DNA of 49,621 nucleotides from DASSKF01 sp035690725 (lineage in GTDB: Bacteria; Actinomycetota; Actinomycetes; Actinomycetales; Dermatophilaceae). Location of the stretch: positions 1 to 49,621 of the forward strand of contig DASSKF010000003.1 in assembly GCA_035690725.1 (NCBI GenBank), read 5' to 3'. Position 1 is the first letter of the stretch. Every line of letters starts with the position of its first letter. This document shows, one piece after another, positions 8,224 through 15,415 of this stretch. Position numbers and translations under genes: made by a program. Below the pieces are notes generated by a model that saw nothing but the letters and a program-made list of their open reading frames with translations, ran no database searches and had not been told where the DNA came from.

Positions 8224-8985
8224 TCACAGCGAGCGGGTCATCCCGCCGTCGACGGGGATGACCGACCCCGAGACGAAGGAGGCCGCCGGCGAGGTGACGA
8301 AGGCCGCCACGCGGCCGAACTCCTCGGGCCGGCCGTACCGCCCGAGGGGGATCTGCGCGCTGGCCTGCCGCCGCGCCGCGTCCGGGTCCCCGCCAGAGGC
8401 GTCGAGCTCCTTCACCCGGTCGGTATCGATGCGCCCGGGGAGGAGCACGTTGACCCGGTCCCCCTGCGGGCCGTACTCGTCCGCCAGCGTCTTGGCGGTC
8501 ATCGCGAGGCCGGGGCGCAGGCCGTTGGAGATGGCGAGCCCGCCGATGGGGGTGCGCACCGACGTCGACAGCACGAACGTCACCGCCTTGCCGTCGGGCG
8601 ACTCGGTGGCGAGGACGGTGCGCGCCAGCCGCACGGCGCCGAGGAAGACGGACTCGAAGGCCGAGCGCCACTGCTCGTCGGTGACCTGCGACACCGGACC
8701 GGGAGGCGGTCCGCCGACGCTGACGACGGACCCGTCCACCCGGCCGAAGCGCTTCAGGGCCGTGGCGACCAGGTCCTCCGCCGCACGCTCGTCGGCGAGG
8801 TCGGCACGGATGCCCACCGCCTGCTCGTCTCCCAGCGTCGCCGCGGCCGCCGAGACGCGCTCCCGGCTGCGCGAGCCGAGGACCACGTTGGCGCCGTCGG
8901 CCACGAGGGCCTGCGCCGTGGCGAAACCGAGGCCGGCGGAGGCGCCGCTGACGATGTAGGTGCGGTCACGAAGTCCCAGATCCAT
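8224..8985 (-). CDS. SDR-family oxidoreductase lacking canonical YxxxK
   Basis: 253 aa Rossmann-fold protein with the cofactor motif SGASAGLGFA at residue ~13 and the usual C-terminal VIPVDGGM. The strand carrying the catalytic Ser reads VLSTSV. Where Tyr-x-x-x-Lys should follow, the sequence is LAISNGLRPGLAMTAKTLA, so Tyr aligns with Ser and Lys with Arg. Related actinobacterial SDRs seem to share this SN(x)LR pattern, which suggests a subfamily with other chemistry or a non-catalytic role rather than decay; the rest of the fold is intact. The ATG at 8985 gives a normal SDR length. It converges on the ABC exporter, with 7 bp between stops. Confidence 0.85.
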   Translation of the reverse strand: MDLGLRDRTYIVSGASAGLGFATAQALVADGANVVLGSRSRERVSAAAATLGDEQAVGIRADLADERAAEDLVATALKRFGRVDGSVVSVGGPPPGPVSQVTDEQWRSAFESVFLGAVRLARTVLATESPDGKAVTFVLSTSVRTPIGGLAISNGLRPGLAMTAKTLADEYGPQGDRVNVLLPGRIDTDRVKELDASGGDPDAARRQASAQIPLGRYGRPEEFGRVAAFVTSPAASFVSGSVIPVDGGMTRSL

Positions 8986-9022
8986 GCGGTCATCGTCGCA
9001 CCGTGCTGCCCGCGGACCGGGC

Positions 9023-9853
9023 TCAGGCGTCCTCCTCGTCCCAGATGCGCACCTTCTTGGGGCGGGGTGGCGGCGCATCGGGCCCGCCGTCCGTGCCCTC
9101 GCCGCCGTGCTCCCGTTGCCAGTCCTCGTCCAGCTTCTGCCGGCGGACGCCGACGAACACGAGGACGAAGCCGACGATGGAGGCGGCCCACCACTGGAGG
9201 GCGTAGGCGAGGTGCGGTCCCCGGTCGGTGCTGGGCTGCTCGAGCGGCTTCGGCCGGGTCACCGGCTGCCCGTTCGCCGGGTCCTCGTGCTTCATGATCA
9301 CGTAGGTCTCGAACACGTTGCCGTCGATGCGCTGCTGGGCCTGACCGAGGTTGATCGAGGCGAGCTGGCCGCCCGGCATGTCGCGGTGCAGGTTCGGCTC
9401 TCCCTCACGCATCCAACCGGTCACCGTCACCCGGCCGTCCGGAGGCGGTGGCACGTCGGGGAGGGTGGCGGCCGTCTTGGCGTTGCGGACCCAGCCTCGG
9501 TCGACGAGCAGCACCCCGCCGTGCTGCAGGTGGAGCGGCACGAGCACCTCGTAGCCGTACACCCCGTGGTTCGGCCGGTTGCGGATGAGCTGGGTGGAGC
9601 TCGCGTCGTACCGCCCCGTCACGGTGACGGGCGTCCACTCGTCCGAGGCCGGCATACCGGTGTGGGGGGTGGGCAGCACGCTGCGGAGGGGAACGGGATC
9701 CGCGTGGTAGTGGGCCGTGATCCGGTCCGCGACGGTGTCCTTCGCCTCGTAGCGGTGCCACTGCCACCGGCCGAGGAAGATCGCGGCGACGCAGAACGCC
9801 ACGGCGAGTGCCAACGCGCCGAGCCAGCGACGTGTCTTGAGCACCCGGAACAC
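9023..9853 (-). CDS. SURF1-family cytochrome oxidase assembly protein
   Basis: 276 aa. The family topology is visible: an N-terminal helix (residues ~10-28) followed by LGRWQWHRYEAK, a long extracytoplasmic domain with TGRYD, LVDRGWV and TGWMREGEPN, and a second helix near residues 215-238 (YALQWWAASIVGFVLVFVGV). The cytosolic tail is charged. SURF1 assists assembly of the haem a/CuB centre of aa3-type oxidase. Two GTG codons compete: 9853 has TACCGT 6 nt upstream (leaderless signal); 9844 has GAGAGG 8 nt upstream. The first is used here. Divergent from moaA with 32 bp between. Confidence 0.9.
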   Translation of the reverse strand: MFRVLKTRRWLGALALAVAFCVAAIFLGRWQWHRYEAKDTVADRITAHYHADPVPLRSVLPTPHTGMPASDEWTPVTVTGRYDASSTQLIRNRPNHGVYGYEVLVPLHLQHGGVLLVDRGWVRNAKTAATLPDVPPPPDGRVTVTGWMREGEPNLHRDMPGGQLASINLGQAQQRIDGNVFETYVIMKHEDPANGQPVTRPKPLEQPSTDRGPHLAYALQWWAASIVGFVLVFVGVRRQKLDEDWQREHGGEGTDGGPDAPPPRPKKVRIWDEEDA

Positions 9854-9859
9854 CTCTCG

Positions 9860-9865
9860 ACGGTA
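9860..9865 (-). promoter_or_regulatory. -10 box of SURF1 gene (leaderless)
   Basis: TACCGT, read on the - strand, ends 6 nt before the GTG at 9853, placing the transcript start at or next to the start codon. Confidence 0.4.
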
Positions 9866-9872
9866 CCCGGCC

Positions 9873-9878
9873 TAGGCT
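9873..9878 (+). promoter_or_regulatory. -10 box of moaA (leaderless)
   Basis: TAGGCT lies 7 nt before the moaA ATG, and no Shine-Dalgarno sequence is present in between. This fits a leaderless mRNA. It faces the SURF1 promoter at a distance of 7 bp. Confidence 0.5.
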
Positions 9879-9885
9879 GGGCGGT

Positions 9886-10920
9886 ATGACGTGGCTGCCC
9901 TCTCCCGAGGTACGGCCCCCGCACGGTGCCAGCGAGCTGGTGGACACCTTCGGTCGGGTGGCCCGGGACCTGCGTGTCTCGGTCACGGACCGGTGCAATC
10001 TGCGCTGCACCTACTGCATGCCCGCGGAGGGTCTGCCGTGGCTCCCGAAGCCGGAGATGCTCACCGACGAGGAGCTGGTCCGGCTGGTCCGCGTCTTCGT
10101 CGGGCTGGGCGTCCGGCAGGTCCGGCTGACCGGCGGGGAGCCGCTGCTGCGGCGGTCCCTGGCCGACGTGGTCGCGGGCATCGCGGACCTCGAGCCGCGG
10201 CCCCGGATCGCGATGACGACCAACGGGGTGGGGCTCGACCGGCTCGCCAGCCGGTTGGCCGAGGCCGGGCTGAACCGGGTCAACGTCAGCTTGGACACCG
10301 TGGACCCGGAGGAGTTCCGGTCGCTGACCCGGCGGGACCGGTTCGAGGACGTCGAGCGCGGGCTCAAGGCGGCCGAGGCGGCCGGGCTGACGCCGGTGAA
10401 GGTCAACGCGGTGGCGATGCGCGGGGTCAACGACCACTCCGTCGCCGAGCTGCTGCAGTGGTGTCTCGACCGGGACTACGAGCTGCGCTTCATCGAGCAG
10501 ATGCCGCTGGACGCGCAGCACCAGTGGGATCGGTCGTCGATGGTGACCGCCGCCGAGGTCCGCGAGCAGCTCGAGCAGCACTACCACCTGACGCCGCAGC
10601 CGGACGAGGAGCGCGGGAGCGCGCCGGCCGAGATGTTCCTCGTCGACGGCGGCCCGCAGAAGGTCGGCATCATCGCCAGCGTCTCGGCCCCGTTCTGCGC
10701 CGCCTGCGACCGGGTGCGGCTCACCGCGGACGGCCAGGTGCGCAACTGCCTGTTCGCCCGCGGGGAGGCCGACCTGCGCGGGCCGATGCGCGAGGGCGCC
10801 ACCGACGCCGAGCTCGCCGACGTCATGCGCGGCGAGATGTGGGCGAAGCGCCGGGGCCACGGCATCGGGGAGCCGGACTTCGAGCAGCCGACCCGGCCGA
10901 TGTCAGCGATCGGCGGCTGA
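9886..10920 (+). CDS. moaA: GTP 3',8-cyclase MoaA (molybdopterin step 1)
   Basis: 344 aa radical SAM enzyme that, with MoaC, converts GTP to cyclic pyranopterin monophosphate in the cytosol. N-terminal cluster motif CNLRCTYC (C37, C41, C44), the SAM-binding LTGGEPLLR and VNVSLDT are all present. So is the C-terminal second [4Fe-4S] motif CAACDRVRLT...C, which binds GTP. The protein ends in the double glycine (IGG) typical of MoaA and important for activity. Length is normal. No other molybdopterin gene is in the window. It has no RBS; the TAGGCT box 7 nt upstream suggests a leaderless mRNA. Confidence 0.96.
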   Translation: MTWLPSPEVRPPHGASELVDTFGRVARDLRVSVTDRCNLRCTYCMPAEGLPWLPKPEMLTDEELVRLVRVFVGLGVRQVRLTGGEPLLRRSLADVVAGIADLEPRPRIAMTTNGVGLDRLASRLAEAGLNRVNVSLDTVDPEEFRSLTRRDRFEDVERGLKAAEAAGLTPVKVNAVAMRGVNDHSVAELLQWCLDRDYELRFIEQMPLDAQHQWDRSSMVTAAEVREQLEQHYHLTPQPDEERGSAPAEMFLVDGGPQKVGIIASVSAPFCAACDRVRLTADGQVRNCLFARGEADLRGPMREGATDAELADVMRGEMWAKRRGHGIGEPDFEQPTRPMSAIGG

Positions 10921-10922
10921 CC

Positions 10923-10944
10923 GGCGCCGAGTCGCACCGGCGCC
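10923..10944. terminator. bidirectional terminator between converging genes
   Basis: Arms GGCGCCG (10923-10929) and CGGCGCC (10938-10944) form a 7-bp all-GC stem with an 8-nt loop. It sits in the 30-bp gap between the stops of moaA and the small Cys/His protein. No T-tract. Confidence 0.5.
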
Positions 10945-10950
10945 TGCCCG

Positions 10951-11196
10951 TCAGCCGTGCGCGTCGGTCAGCTGGTCCGGGGGAATGACGTCCTTGAGGA
11001 AGCCCCTCACGGAGAGGAAGTCCGACAGGTACGTGAGGTGGTCCTCACACGTCAACCAGACCTTGCGCCGCTCGACGTCGTGCAGCTTCGGGTTGTTCCA
11101 CAGCAGGGCGTGGGCGGCGGTCGCCCGGCACCCCTTGGCACTGCACACGAGCGGGTCCGGCCCCGAGGACTCCGGCTCCGGCAGTCCGAGGGACAC
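10951..11196 (-). CDS. small conserved Cys/His protein, function unknown
   Basis: 81 aa with a possible zinc site: CSAKGC near residues 18-23 and CEDH near 50-53. The rest (HALLWNNPKLHDVERRKVWLTC, FLSVRGFLKDV) is a conserved actinobacterial family I recognise only as hypothetical. The GTG start lies 6 bp after the stop of the DUF3099 gene, so the two form an operon. Confidence 0.75.
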   Translation of the reverse strand: MSLGLPEPESSGPDPLVCSAKGCRATAAHALLWNNPKLHDVERRKVWLTCEDHLTYLSDFLSVRGFLKDVIPPDQLTDAHG

Positions 11197-11202
11197 GGCG
11201 CG

Positions 11203-11616
11203 TCAGCCCCGACCGTCGCGTCGGGCACCCGAGCCGGTGCCGGTGCCCGTGCCACCGCCGGGGGGACCGCCCTGCCGCGTCCCACCCTGCTTTCCCTCAC
11301 CGAGCTGCGGACGTGTGTCGCCGGTGGGGGTCGGGGGCGGAGCCTGCTCGACGCCACGCCCTCGCGAGGCGTTGGCCATGACCACGGCGACGTAGGGCAG
11401 GATCACGGCTCCGAACACGCAGATCCAGCCGATGATCATCCAGTGCAGCCAGACGATGAAGACGACGGCGAGCACGAAGCAGAGGGTGCGGATCGCCATC
11501 GAGGTGAAGTACCGCACCATCCGGGCATGCTGGTCGTCGCGGGGTGAGATCGGGGCGTTCGTCACCGAGTGGACGGTGCTGCGGTGGCCGTGTGCCCCGT
11601 GTGGCTGCCTGCTCAC
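11203..11616 (-). CDS. DUF3099 membrane protein
   Basis: 137 aa from the GTG at 11616. The DUF3099 core covers about residues 19-85: VTNAPISPRDD, then two transmembrane helices (MAIRTLCFVLAVVFIVWL and WICVFGAVILPYVAVVMA), ending in NASRGRG. The C-terminal ~50 residues are a low-complexity Gly/Thr/Arg tail. Function unknown; in actinobacteria the family is often near SURF1 and fabG/inhA genes, as here. A second GTG 18 codons in would still keep the core, so the start is uncertain. Confidence 0.78.
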   Translation of the reverse strand: MSRQPHGAHGHRSTVHSVTNAPISPRDDQHARMVRYFTSMAIRTLCFVLAVVFIVWLHWMIIGWICVFGAVILPYVAVVMANASRGRGVEQAPPPTPTGDTRPQLGEGKQGGTRQGGPPGGGTGTGTGSGARRDGRG

Positions 11617-11699
11617 CCATCCACGATATGCCCCGGTGAGCGGGCAGGCAGGCCCGGGCGTGCGGGCGGAGGCTCTCGGCATACTCGGCGGTAGTCGGA

Positions 11700-11705
11700 T
11701 AGCGT
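11700..11705 (+). promoter_or_regulatory. candidate -10 box of fabG-fabI operon
   Basis: TAGCGT about 79 bp upstream of the fabG ATG predicts a ~70-nt leader. No clear -35. It lies in the intergenic region shared with the DUF3099 gene. Confidence 0.35.
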
Positions 11706-11783
11706 CCCGGTGCAGTGACGACCGGGGGCAGCACCCGCGCCAGGAGCCACCGGAGACCGACCAGCCGACCCGACGGAGGACCG

Positions 11784-12494
11784 ATGACAGGCCGCAACGT
11801 GCTCGTGACCGGAGGCAACCGGGGGATCGGGCTGTCGATCGCCCAGGCGTTCGCGGACGCGGGGGACGAGGTCGTCATCGCCCACCGGAAGGGGGACGCG
11901 CCGGAGGGGCTGCAGGGAGTCAGCTGCGACGTCGGCGACAGCGCGTCGGTGGACCGGGCGTTCAGCGAGGCCGAGGAGCTGCTGGGCGGGCCGATCGAGG
12001 TCGTCGTCGCCAACGCCGGCATCAACCGCGACACCCTGCTGATGCGGATGACCGACGAGGAGTTCGAGCAGGTCGTCAACACCAACCTCACGGGCGCCTT
12101 CCGCTGCGCGCGGCGCGCCAGCAAGGGCATGATCCGCCTGCGCAGGGGACGGATCGTGCTGATCTCCAGCGTGGTCGGGCTCTACGGCTCCCCGGGACAG
12201 GCGAACTACGCGGCGAGCAAGGCCGGCCTCGTCGGCCTGGCGCGTGCCATCACCCGGGAGCTCGGCGGACGGGGGATCACCGCCAACGTCGTCGCCCCCG
12301 GTTTCATCGACACGGACATGACCCGGGAGCTCCCGGAGGACCGGCAGAAGCAGTACCTCGCCACCATCCCGGCGGGCCGGTTCGCCGAACCCGAGGAGGT
12401 GGCGAAGGTGGTGCGCTTCATCGCCTCGGACGACGCCGCCTACATCACGGGGGCGGTCATCCCCGTCGACGGGGGCCTCGGCATGGGGCACTGA
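11784..12494 (+). CDS. fabG: 3-oxoacyl-ACP reductase FabG (MabA-like)
   Basis: 236 aa SDR that reduces 3-oxoacyl-ACP with NADPH in fatty-acid elongation. The motifs are complete: TGGNRGIG (cofactor), NAGIN, ISSVVG with catalytic Ser, and YAASK with Tyr and Lys. The C-terminal GAVIPVDGGLGMGH is as in mycobacterial FabG1/MabA. The ATG at 11784 has GGAGGA directly upstream; it is preferred over an upstream in-frame GTG. Followed at 77 bp by fabI, the same order as mycobacterial fabG1-inhA. Confidence 0.95.
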   Translation: MTGRNVLVTGGNRGIGLSIAQAFADAGDEVVIAHRKGDAPEGLQGVSCDVGDSASVDRAFSEAEELLGGPIEVVVANAGINRDTLLMRMTDEEFEQVVNTNLTGAFRCARRASKGMIRLRRGRIVLISSVVGLYGSPGQANYAASKAGLVGLARAITRELGGRGITANVVAPGFIDTDMTRELPEDRQKQYLATIPAGRFAEPEEVAKVVRFIASDDAAYITGAVIPVDGGLGMGH

Positions 12495-12571
12495 CCCGCC
12501 CCGGCGCCGCCGCGCTTCCACCCCCACATCCACCGGACGAGGCTGAGAGGCCGCACACCGAAAGGGAGTCC

Positions 12572-13333
12572 ATGGCTCTGCTCGACGGCAAGAAGCTGCT
12601 CATCACCGGAGTCCTCATGGACTCCTCGATCGCCTTCCACGTGGCGAAGATCGCCCAGGAGGAGGGCGCCCAGGTGGTGCTCACCTCCTTCGGCCGCACC
12701 ATGAGGATCACCCAGGCGATCGCCAAGCGGCTCCCCGAGACGCCGCCCGTGATCGAGCTCGACGTGACCAACCAGGAGCACCTCGACGCCCTCGCCGACC
12801 GGACACGGGAGCACCTGGACGGCCTGGACGGCGTGCTGCACTCGATCGGCTTCGCGCCGCCGGCAGCGTTCAACTTCATGGAGGCCGGCTGGGAGGACGT
12901 GTCCCAGGCGCTGCACGCGTCGGCCTACTCGCTGAAGGCCCTCGCCGCGGCGGCCCTCCCGCTCATGGGCAACGGGGGCAGCGTCGTCGGCCTCACCTTC
13001 GACGCCCAGTTCGCGTGGCCCGTCTACGACTGGATGGGAGTGGCCAAGGCGGCGTTCGAGTCGACCAGCCGCTACCTGGCCCGCGACCTCGGCCCGAAGG
13101 ACGTCCGCTGCAACCTGGTGTCGGCCGGCCCGATCCGCACGACCGCGGCGAAGTCCATCCCCGGGTTCGAGCAGTTCGAGAACAGCTGGGACGAGCGCGC
13201 GCCGCTCGGCTGGGACGTCAAGGACGCCGTGCCGGCGGCCAAGGCCTGCGCGGCGCTGCTGTCCGACTGGTTCCCGGCCACCACCGGCGAGATCGTGCAC
13301 GCGGACGGCGGCGTCCACGCGATGGGCCAGTAG
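12572..13333 (+). CDS. fabI: enoyl-ACP reductase FabI/InhA
   Basis: 253 aa, NADH-dependent last step of the fatty-acid elongation cycle. The InhA-type start MALLDGKKLLITGVLMDSSIA is clear, followed by SIGFAPP and the catalytic Tyr-x6-Lys in YDWMGVAK. The region GPIRTTAAKSIPGF is the substrate-binding loop. This is the enzyme class targeted by isoniazid-NAD adducts and triclosan. The RBS AAAGGGAG is well placed. In the 77 bp before it there is no terminator hairpin I can see, so it is probably co-transcribed with fabG. Confidence 0.96.
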   Translation: MALLDGKKLLITGVLMDSSIAFHVAKIAQEEGAQVVLTSFGRTMRITQAIAKRLPETPPVIELDVTNQEHLDALADRTREHLDGLDGVLHSIGFAPPAAFNFMEAGWEDVSQALHASAYSLKALAAAALPLMGNGGSVVGLTFDAQFAWPVYDWMGVAKAAFESTSRYLARDLGPKDVRCNLVSAGPIRTTAAKSIPGFEQFENSWDERAPLGWDVKDAVPAAKACAALLSDWFPATTGEIVHADGGVHAMGQ

Positions 13334-13341
13334 CCGAACCG

Positions 13342-14397
13342 GTGCCACAGCCACCGCGCCCGGGCGCCCGCGAGCTCGGCCTCGCACCGGGCCGACTCGC
13401 GCCCGGGCGCACGAACTCGCTCGTCGACGTGCCGGGCGTCCGTGTCGGCCACACCACCGTCGACGACGGGGACACCCTGCACACGGGAGTCACCGCGGTG
13501 GTGCCCGACGCGGTCGACCGGCCCGGGGGCCGGCTTCCGGCGGGACTGTTCGTCGGCAACGGTTTCGGCAAGCTCATCGGCGCCACCCAGCTCGTCGAGC
13601 TGGGCGAGCTCGAGACGCCGCTGCTGCTCACCGGCACGCTGTCCGCCTTCCGGGCCGCCGACGCCCTGGTCACCCACTGCATCGGTATGCCGGGAGCCGA
13701 GCAGGTGCGCACGCTCAACCCGGTCGTCGGGGAGACCAACGACGGCCACCTCTCCGACGTCCGGGCGCGGCCGGTCACCGAGGACCACGTCCTGCAGGCC
13801 CTGGGTGCCGCCGATGACGACCCGGTCGCCCAGGGGTGCGTGGGCGCCGGCACCGGCACGGTGGCGCTCGGGTTCAAGGGCGGCATCGGCAGCTCCTCCC
13901 GGGTGGTCGAGCTGCCGCAGCACGGCTCCTCCACGGTTGGTGCCCTGGTCCAGACGAACTTCTCCGGCACGCTGCGCGTCCTCGGGGTGCCGGTGCCCGC
14001 CGACGGGGTGCTGCCCGCGGAACCGCCGCGGCCCGAGGGCAACTCGTGCATGATCGTGGTGGCGGTGGACGCCCCGCTGGACGCGCGGCAGCTCGGCCGG
14101 ATGGCGCGACGGGCGGTGTTCGCCCTCGGGACGGTCGGGTCGGACTTCGCCCAGGGCAGCGGCGACTACGCGATCGCCTTCACCACCCGGCCGGAGGAGC
14201 ACGTCGATGGGTGGCCGTTCACCGACACGCTCCTCGACCCGCTCTTCCGGGCCGCCCTGGAGGCGGTCGAGGAGGCCGTGCTGAACTCCCTGTTCTCCGC
14301 CCGCACCACGAGGGGGGTCGACGGCCACGTGGCCCACGAGCTGCCGGTCGAGCAGGTGCTGCAGCGCTGCGAGTGGGCGGACGTGCTGCGCCGCTGA
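13342..14397 (+). CDS. P1-family (S58, DmpA-like) peptidase
   Basis: 351 aa N-terminal-nucleophile fold protein that self-cleaves. Typical features: TNSLVDVPGVRVGHTT at the start, GNGFGKL, TLNPVVGETNDG, GAGTGTVALGFKGGIGSSSR, and the cleavage region GNSCMIVVAVDAPL, where S235 would become the new N-terminal nucleophile. Members range from aminopeptidases to omega-lactam or pantetheine-type hydrolases, so the substrate is open. The GTG start is only 8 bases after the fabI stop, so it is likely translated from the fabG-fabI mRNA. A link to lipid or ACP metabolism is speculation. Confidence 0.88.
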   Translation: MPQPPRPGARELGLAPGRLAPGRTNSLVDVPGVRVGHTTVDDGDTLHTGVTAVVPDAVDRPGGRLPAGLFVGNGFGKLIGATQLVELGELETPLLLTGTLSAFRAADALVTHCIGMPGAEQVRTLNPVVGETNDGHLSDVRARPVTEDHVLQALGAADDDPVAQGCVGAGTGTVALGFKGGIGSSSRVVELPQHGSSTVGALVQTNFSGTLRVLGVPVPADGVLPAEPPRPEGNSCMIVVAVDAPLDARQLGRMARRAVFALGTVGSDFAQGSGDYAIAFTTRPEEHVDGWPFTDTLLDPLFRAALEAVEEAVLNSLFSARTTRGVDGHVAHELPVEQVLQRCEWADVLRR

Positions 14398-14406
14398 GAC
14401 AGGCGG

Positions 14407-15342
14407 TCAGCGTCCGACCGGCGGACCGCCGCCCGGCGCGCGGGCCCGCAGTGCCGCCTCGTCGAGCGCCTGCAACGCGGTGGCGATCGCCGGCTGCCCC
14501 TCGCTCCCGCGGCGGATGCTCGTGAGCAGGTGCCGGCTGGGCGACGGGTCGCCGCGCAGCGGGACGCGCACGACGTCGTAGCCGGCCGGGAGCCGGGCCA
14601 GCCGCGGCACGAGTGCCACCCCGAGCCCCGCCGACACGAGGGCGGCCCCGGTGTCCCACTCGGTGGCACGGTGCGTCATCGCGGGGGTGAACCCGGCGGC
14701 GGCGCAGGCGGCCAGCAGGAGCTGGTGGTACGGCCGGCCGGGACGGTCGGTGATCCACGACTCGGCGGCCGTCTCGGCGAGGTGGACCGAGGGCTGCCCG
14801 GCCAGGGGGTGGTCCGTGGGCAGCAGCAGGTCGAGCGGGTCCTCGACCAGCGGCCGCTGGTCGAACCTGGAGTCGATGCTCGGCGGCAGCGAACCGGTCG
14901 CGACGACGACCGCCACGTCCGCGTCGTCCGCGAGCAGGAGGTCGAAGCACTCCTCCGGGTCGGCCTCGATGATGCGCACGCTCCACCCGGGGTGGGCCGC
15001 GCGGACCTGCGCCGCCACTCGCGGCAGGAGGGCGGCAGCGGCGGTGGAGAAGCCGCACAGCCGCAGCGTCCCCACACCCTCCCCACCGGCGGAGGTGACC
15101 TCGCTGCGGATCTGTTCCCACCGGGCATACAGGTCGTCGAGGTGGGAGAGCAGGACCCGTGCCGCCGGCGTGAGCCGGACGCCGCGCCCCTGGTGGGCGA
15201 GCAGCGGCACGCCGAGGTCCCGGGAGAGTCCGGCGAGCTGGTGGGAGACGGCGGAGGGGGTGTAGCTGAGGGCCTGCGCCGCCGCGGTGACCGTGCCGTG
15301 GACGGCGACCATCCGCAGCACCTGGAGCCGGTGGTCGATCAT
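14407..15342 (-). CDS. LysR-family transcriptional regulator
   Basis: 311 aa. N-terminal winged HTH (residues ~1-60; RMVAVHGTVTAAAQALSYTPSAVSHQLAGLSRDLGVPLL in pieces matches the family) followed by an effector-binding periplasmic-protein-like domain (about 90-290). The ATG at 15342 lies inside a perfect TGCAA-N5-TTGCA palindrome that also covers its probable -10 box (CAAAAT, 15349-15354), so self-repression is likely. It is divergent from the amine demethylation genes with 73 bp between starts, the classic LysR arrangement. The natural effector would be the amine substrate or an intermediate (inferred). Confidence 0.9.
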   Translation of the reverse strand: MIDHRLQVLRMVAVHGTVTAAAQALSYTPSAVSHQLAGLSRDLGVPLLAHQGRGVRLTPAARVLLSHLDDLYARWEQIRSEVTSAGGEGVGTLRLCGFSTAAAALLPRVAAQVRAAHPGWSVRIIEADPEECFDLLLADDADVAVVVATGSLPPSIDSRFDQRPLVEDPLDLLLPTDHPLAGQPSVHLAETAAESWITDRPGRPYHQLLLAACAAAGFTPAMTHRATEWDTGAALVSAGLGVALVPRLARLPAGYDVVRVPLRGDPSPSRHLLTSIRRGSEGQPAIATALQALDEAALRARAPGGGPPVGR

Positions 15343-15356
15343 GCAATCATTTTGCA
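15342..15356. promoter_or_regulatory. LysR operator (TGCAA-N5-TTGCA)
   Basis: A 15-bp perfect inverted repeat, arms TGCAA (15342-15346) and TTGCA (15352-15356). It is AT-rich against the local base composition, overlaps the regulator start codon and its -10 box, and is about 60 bp upstream of the divergent demethylase gene. Confidence 0.65.
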
Positions 15357-15415
15357 CGAGATCGTGGAGGAACGTTTGCTTCCGTTCAGCAGTCGGGCGC
15401 ACCCACACTGGCGCC

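Noticed and set aside
12541..12550. CTGAGAG before fabI as a thiamine riboswitch core
   Set aside because: The other TPP-riboswitch elements (second conserved loop and long-range stems) are missing, and the target gene does not fit.
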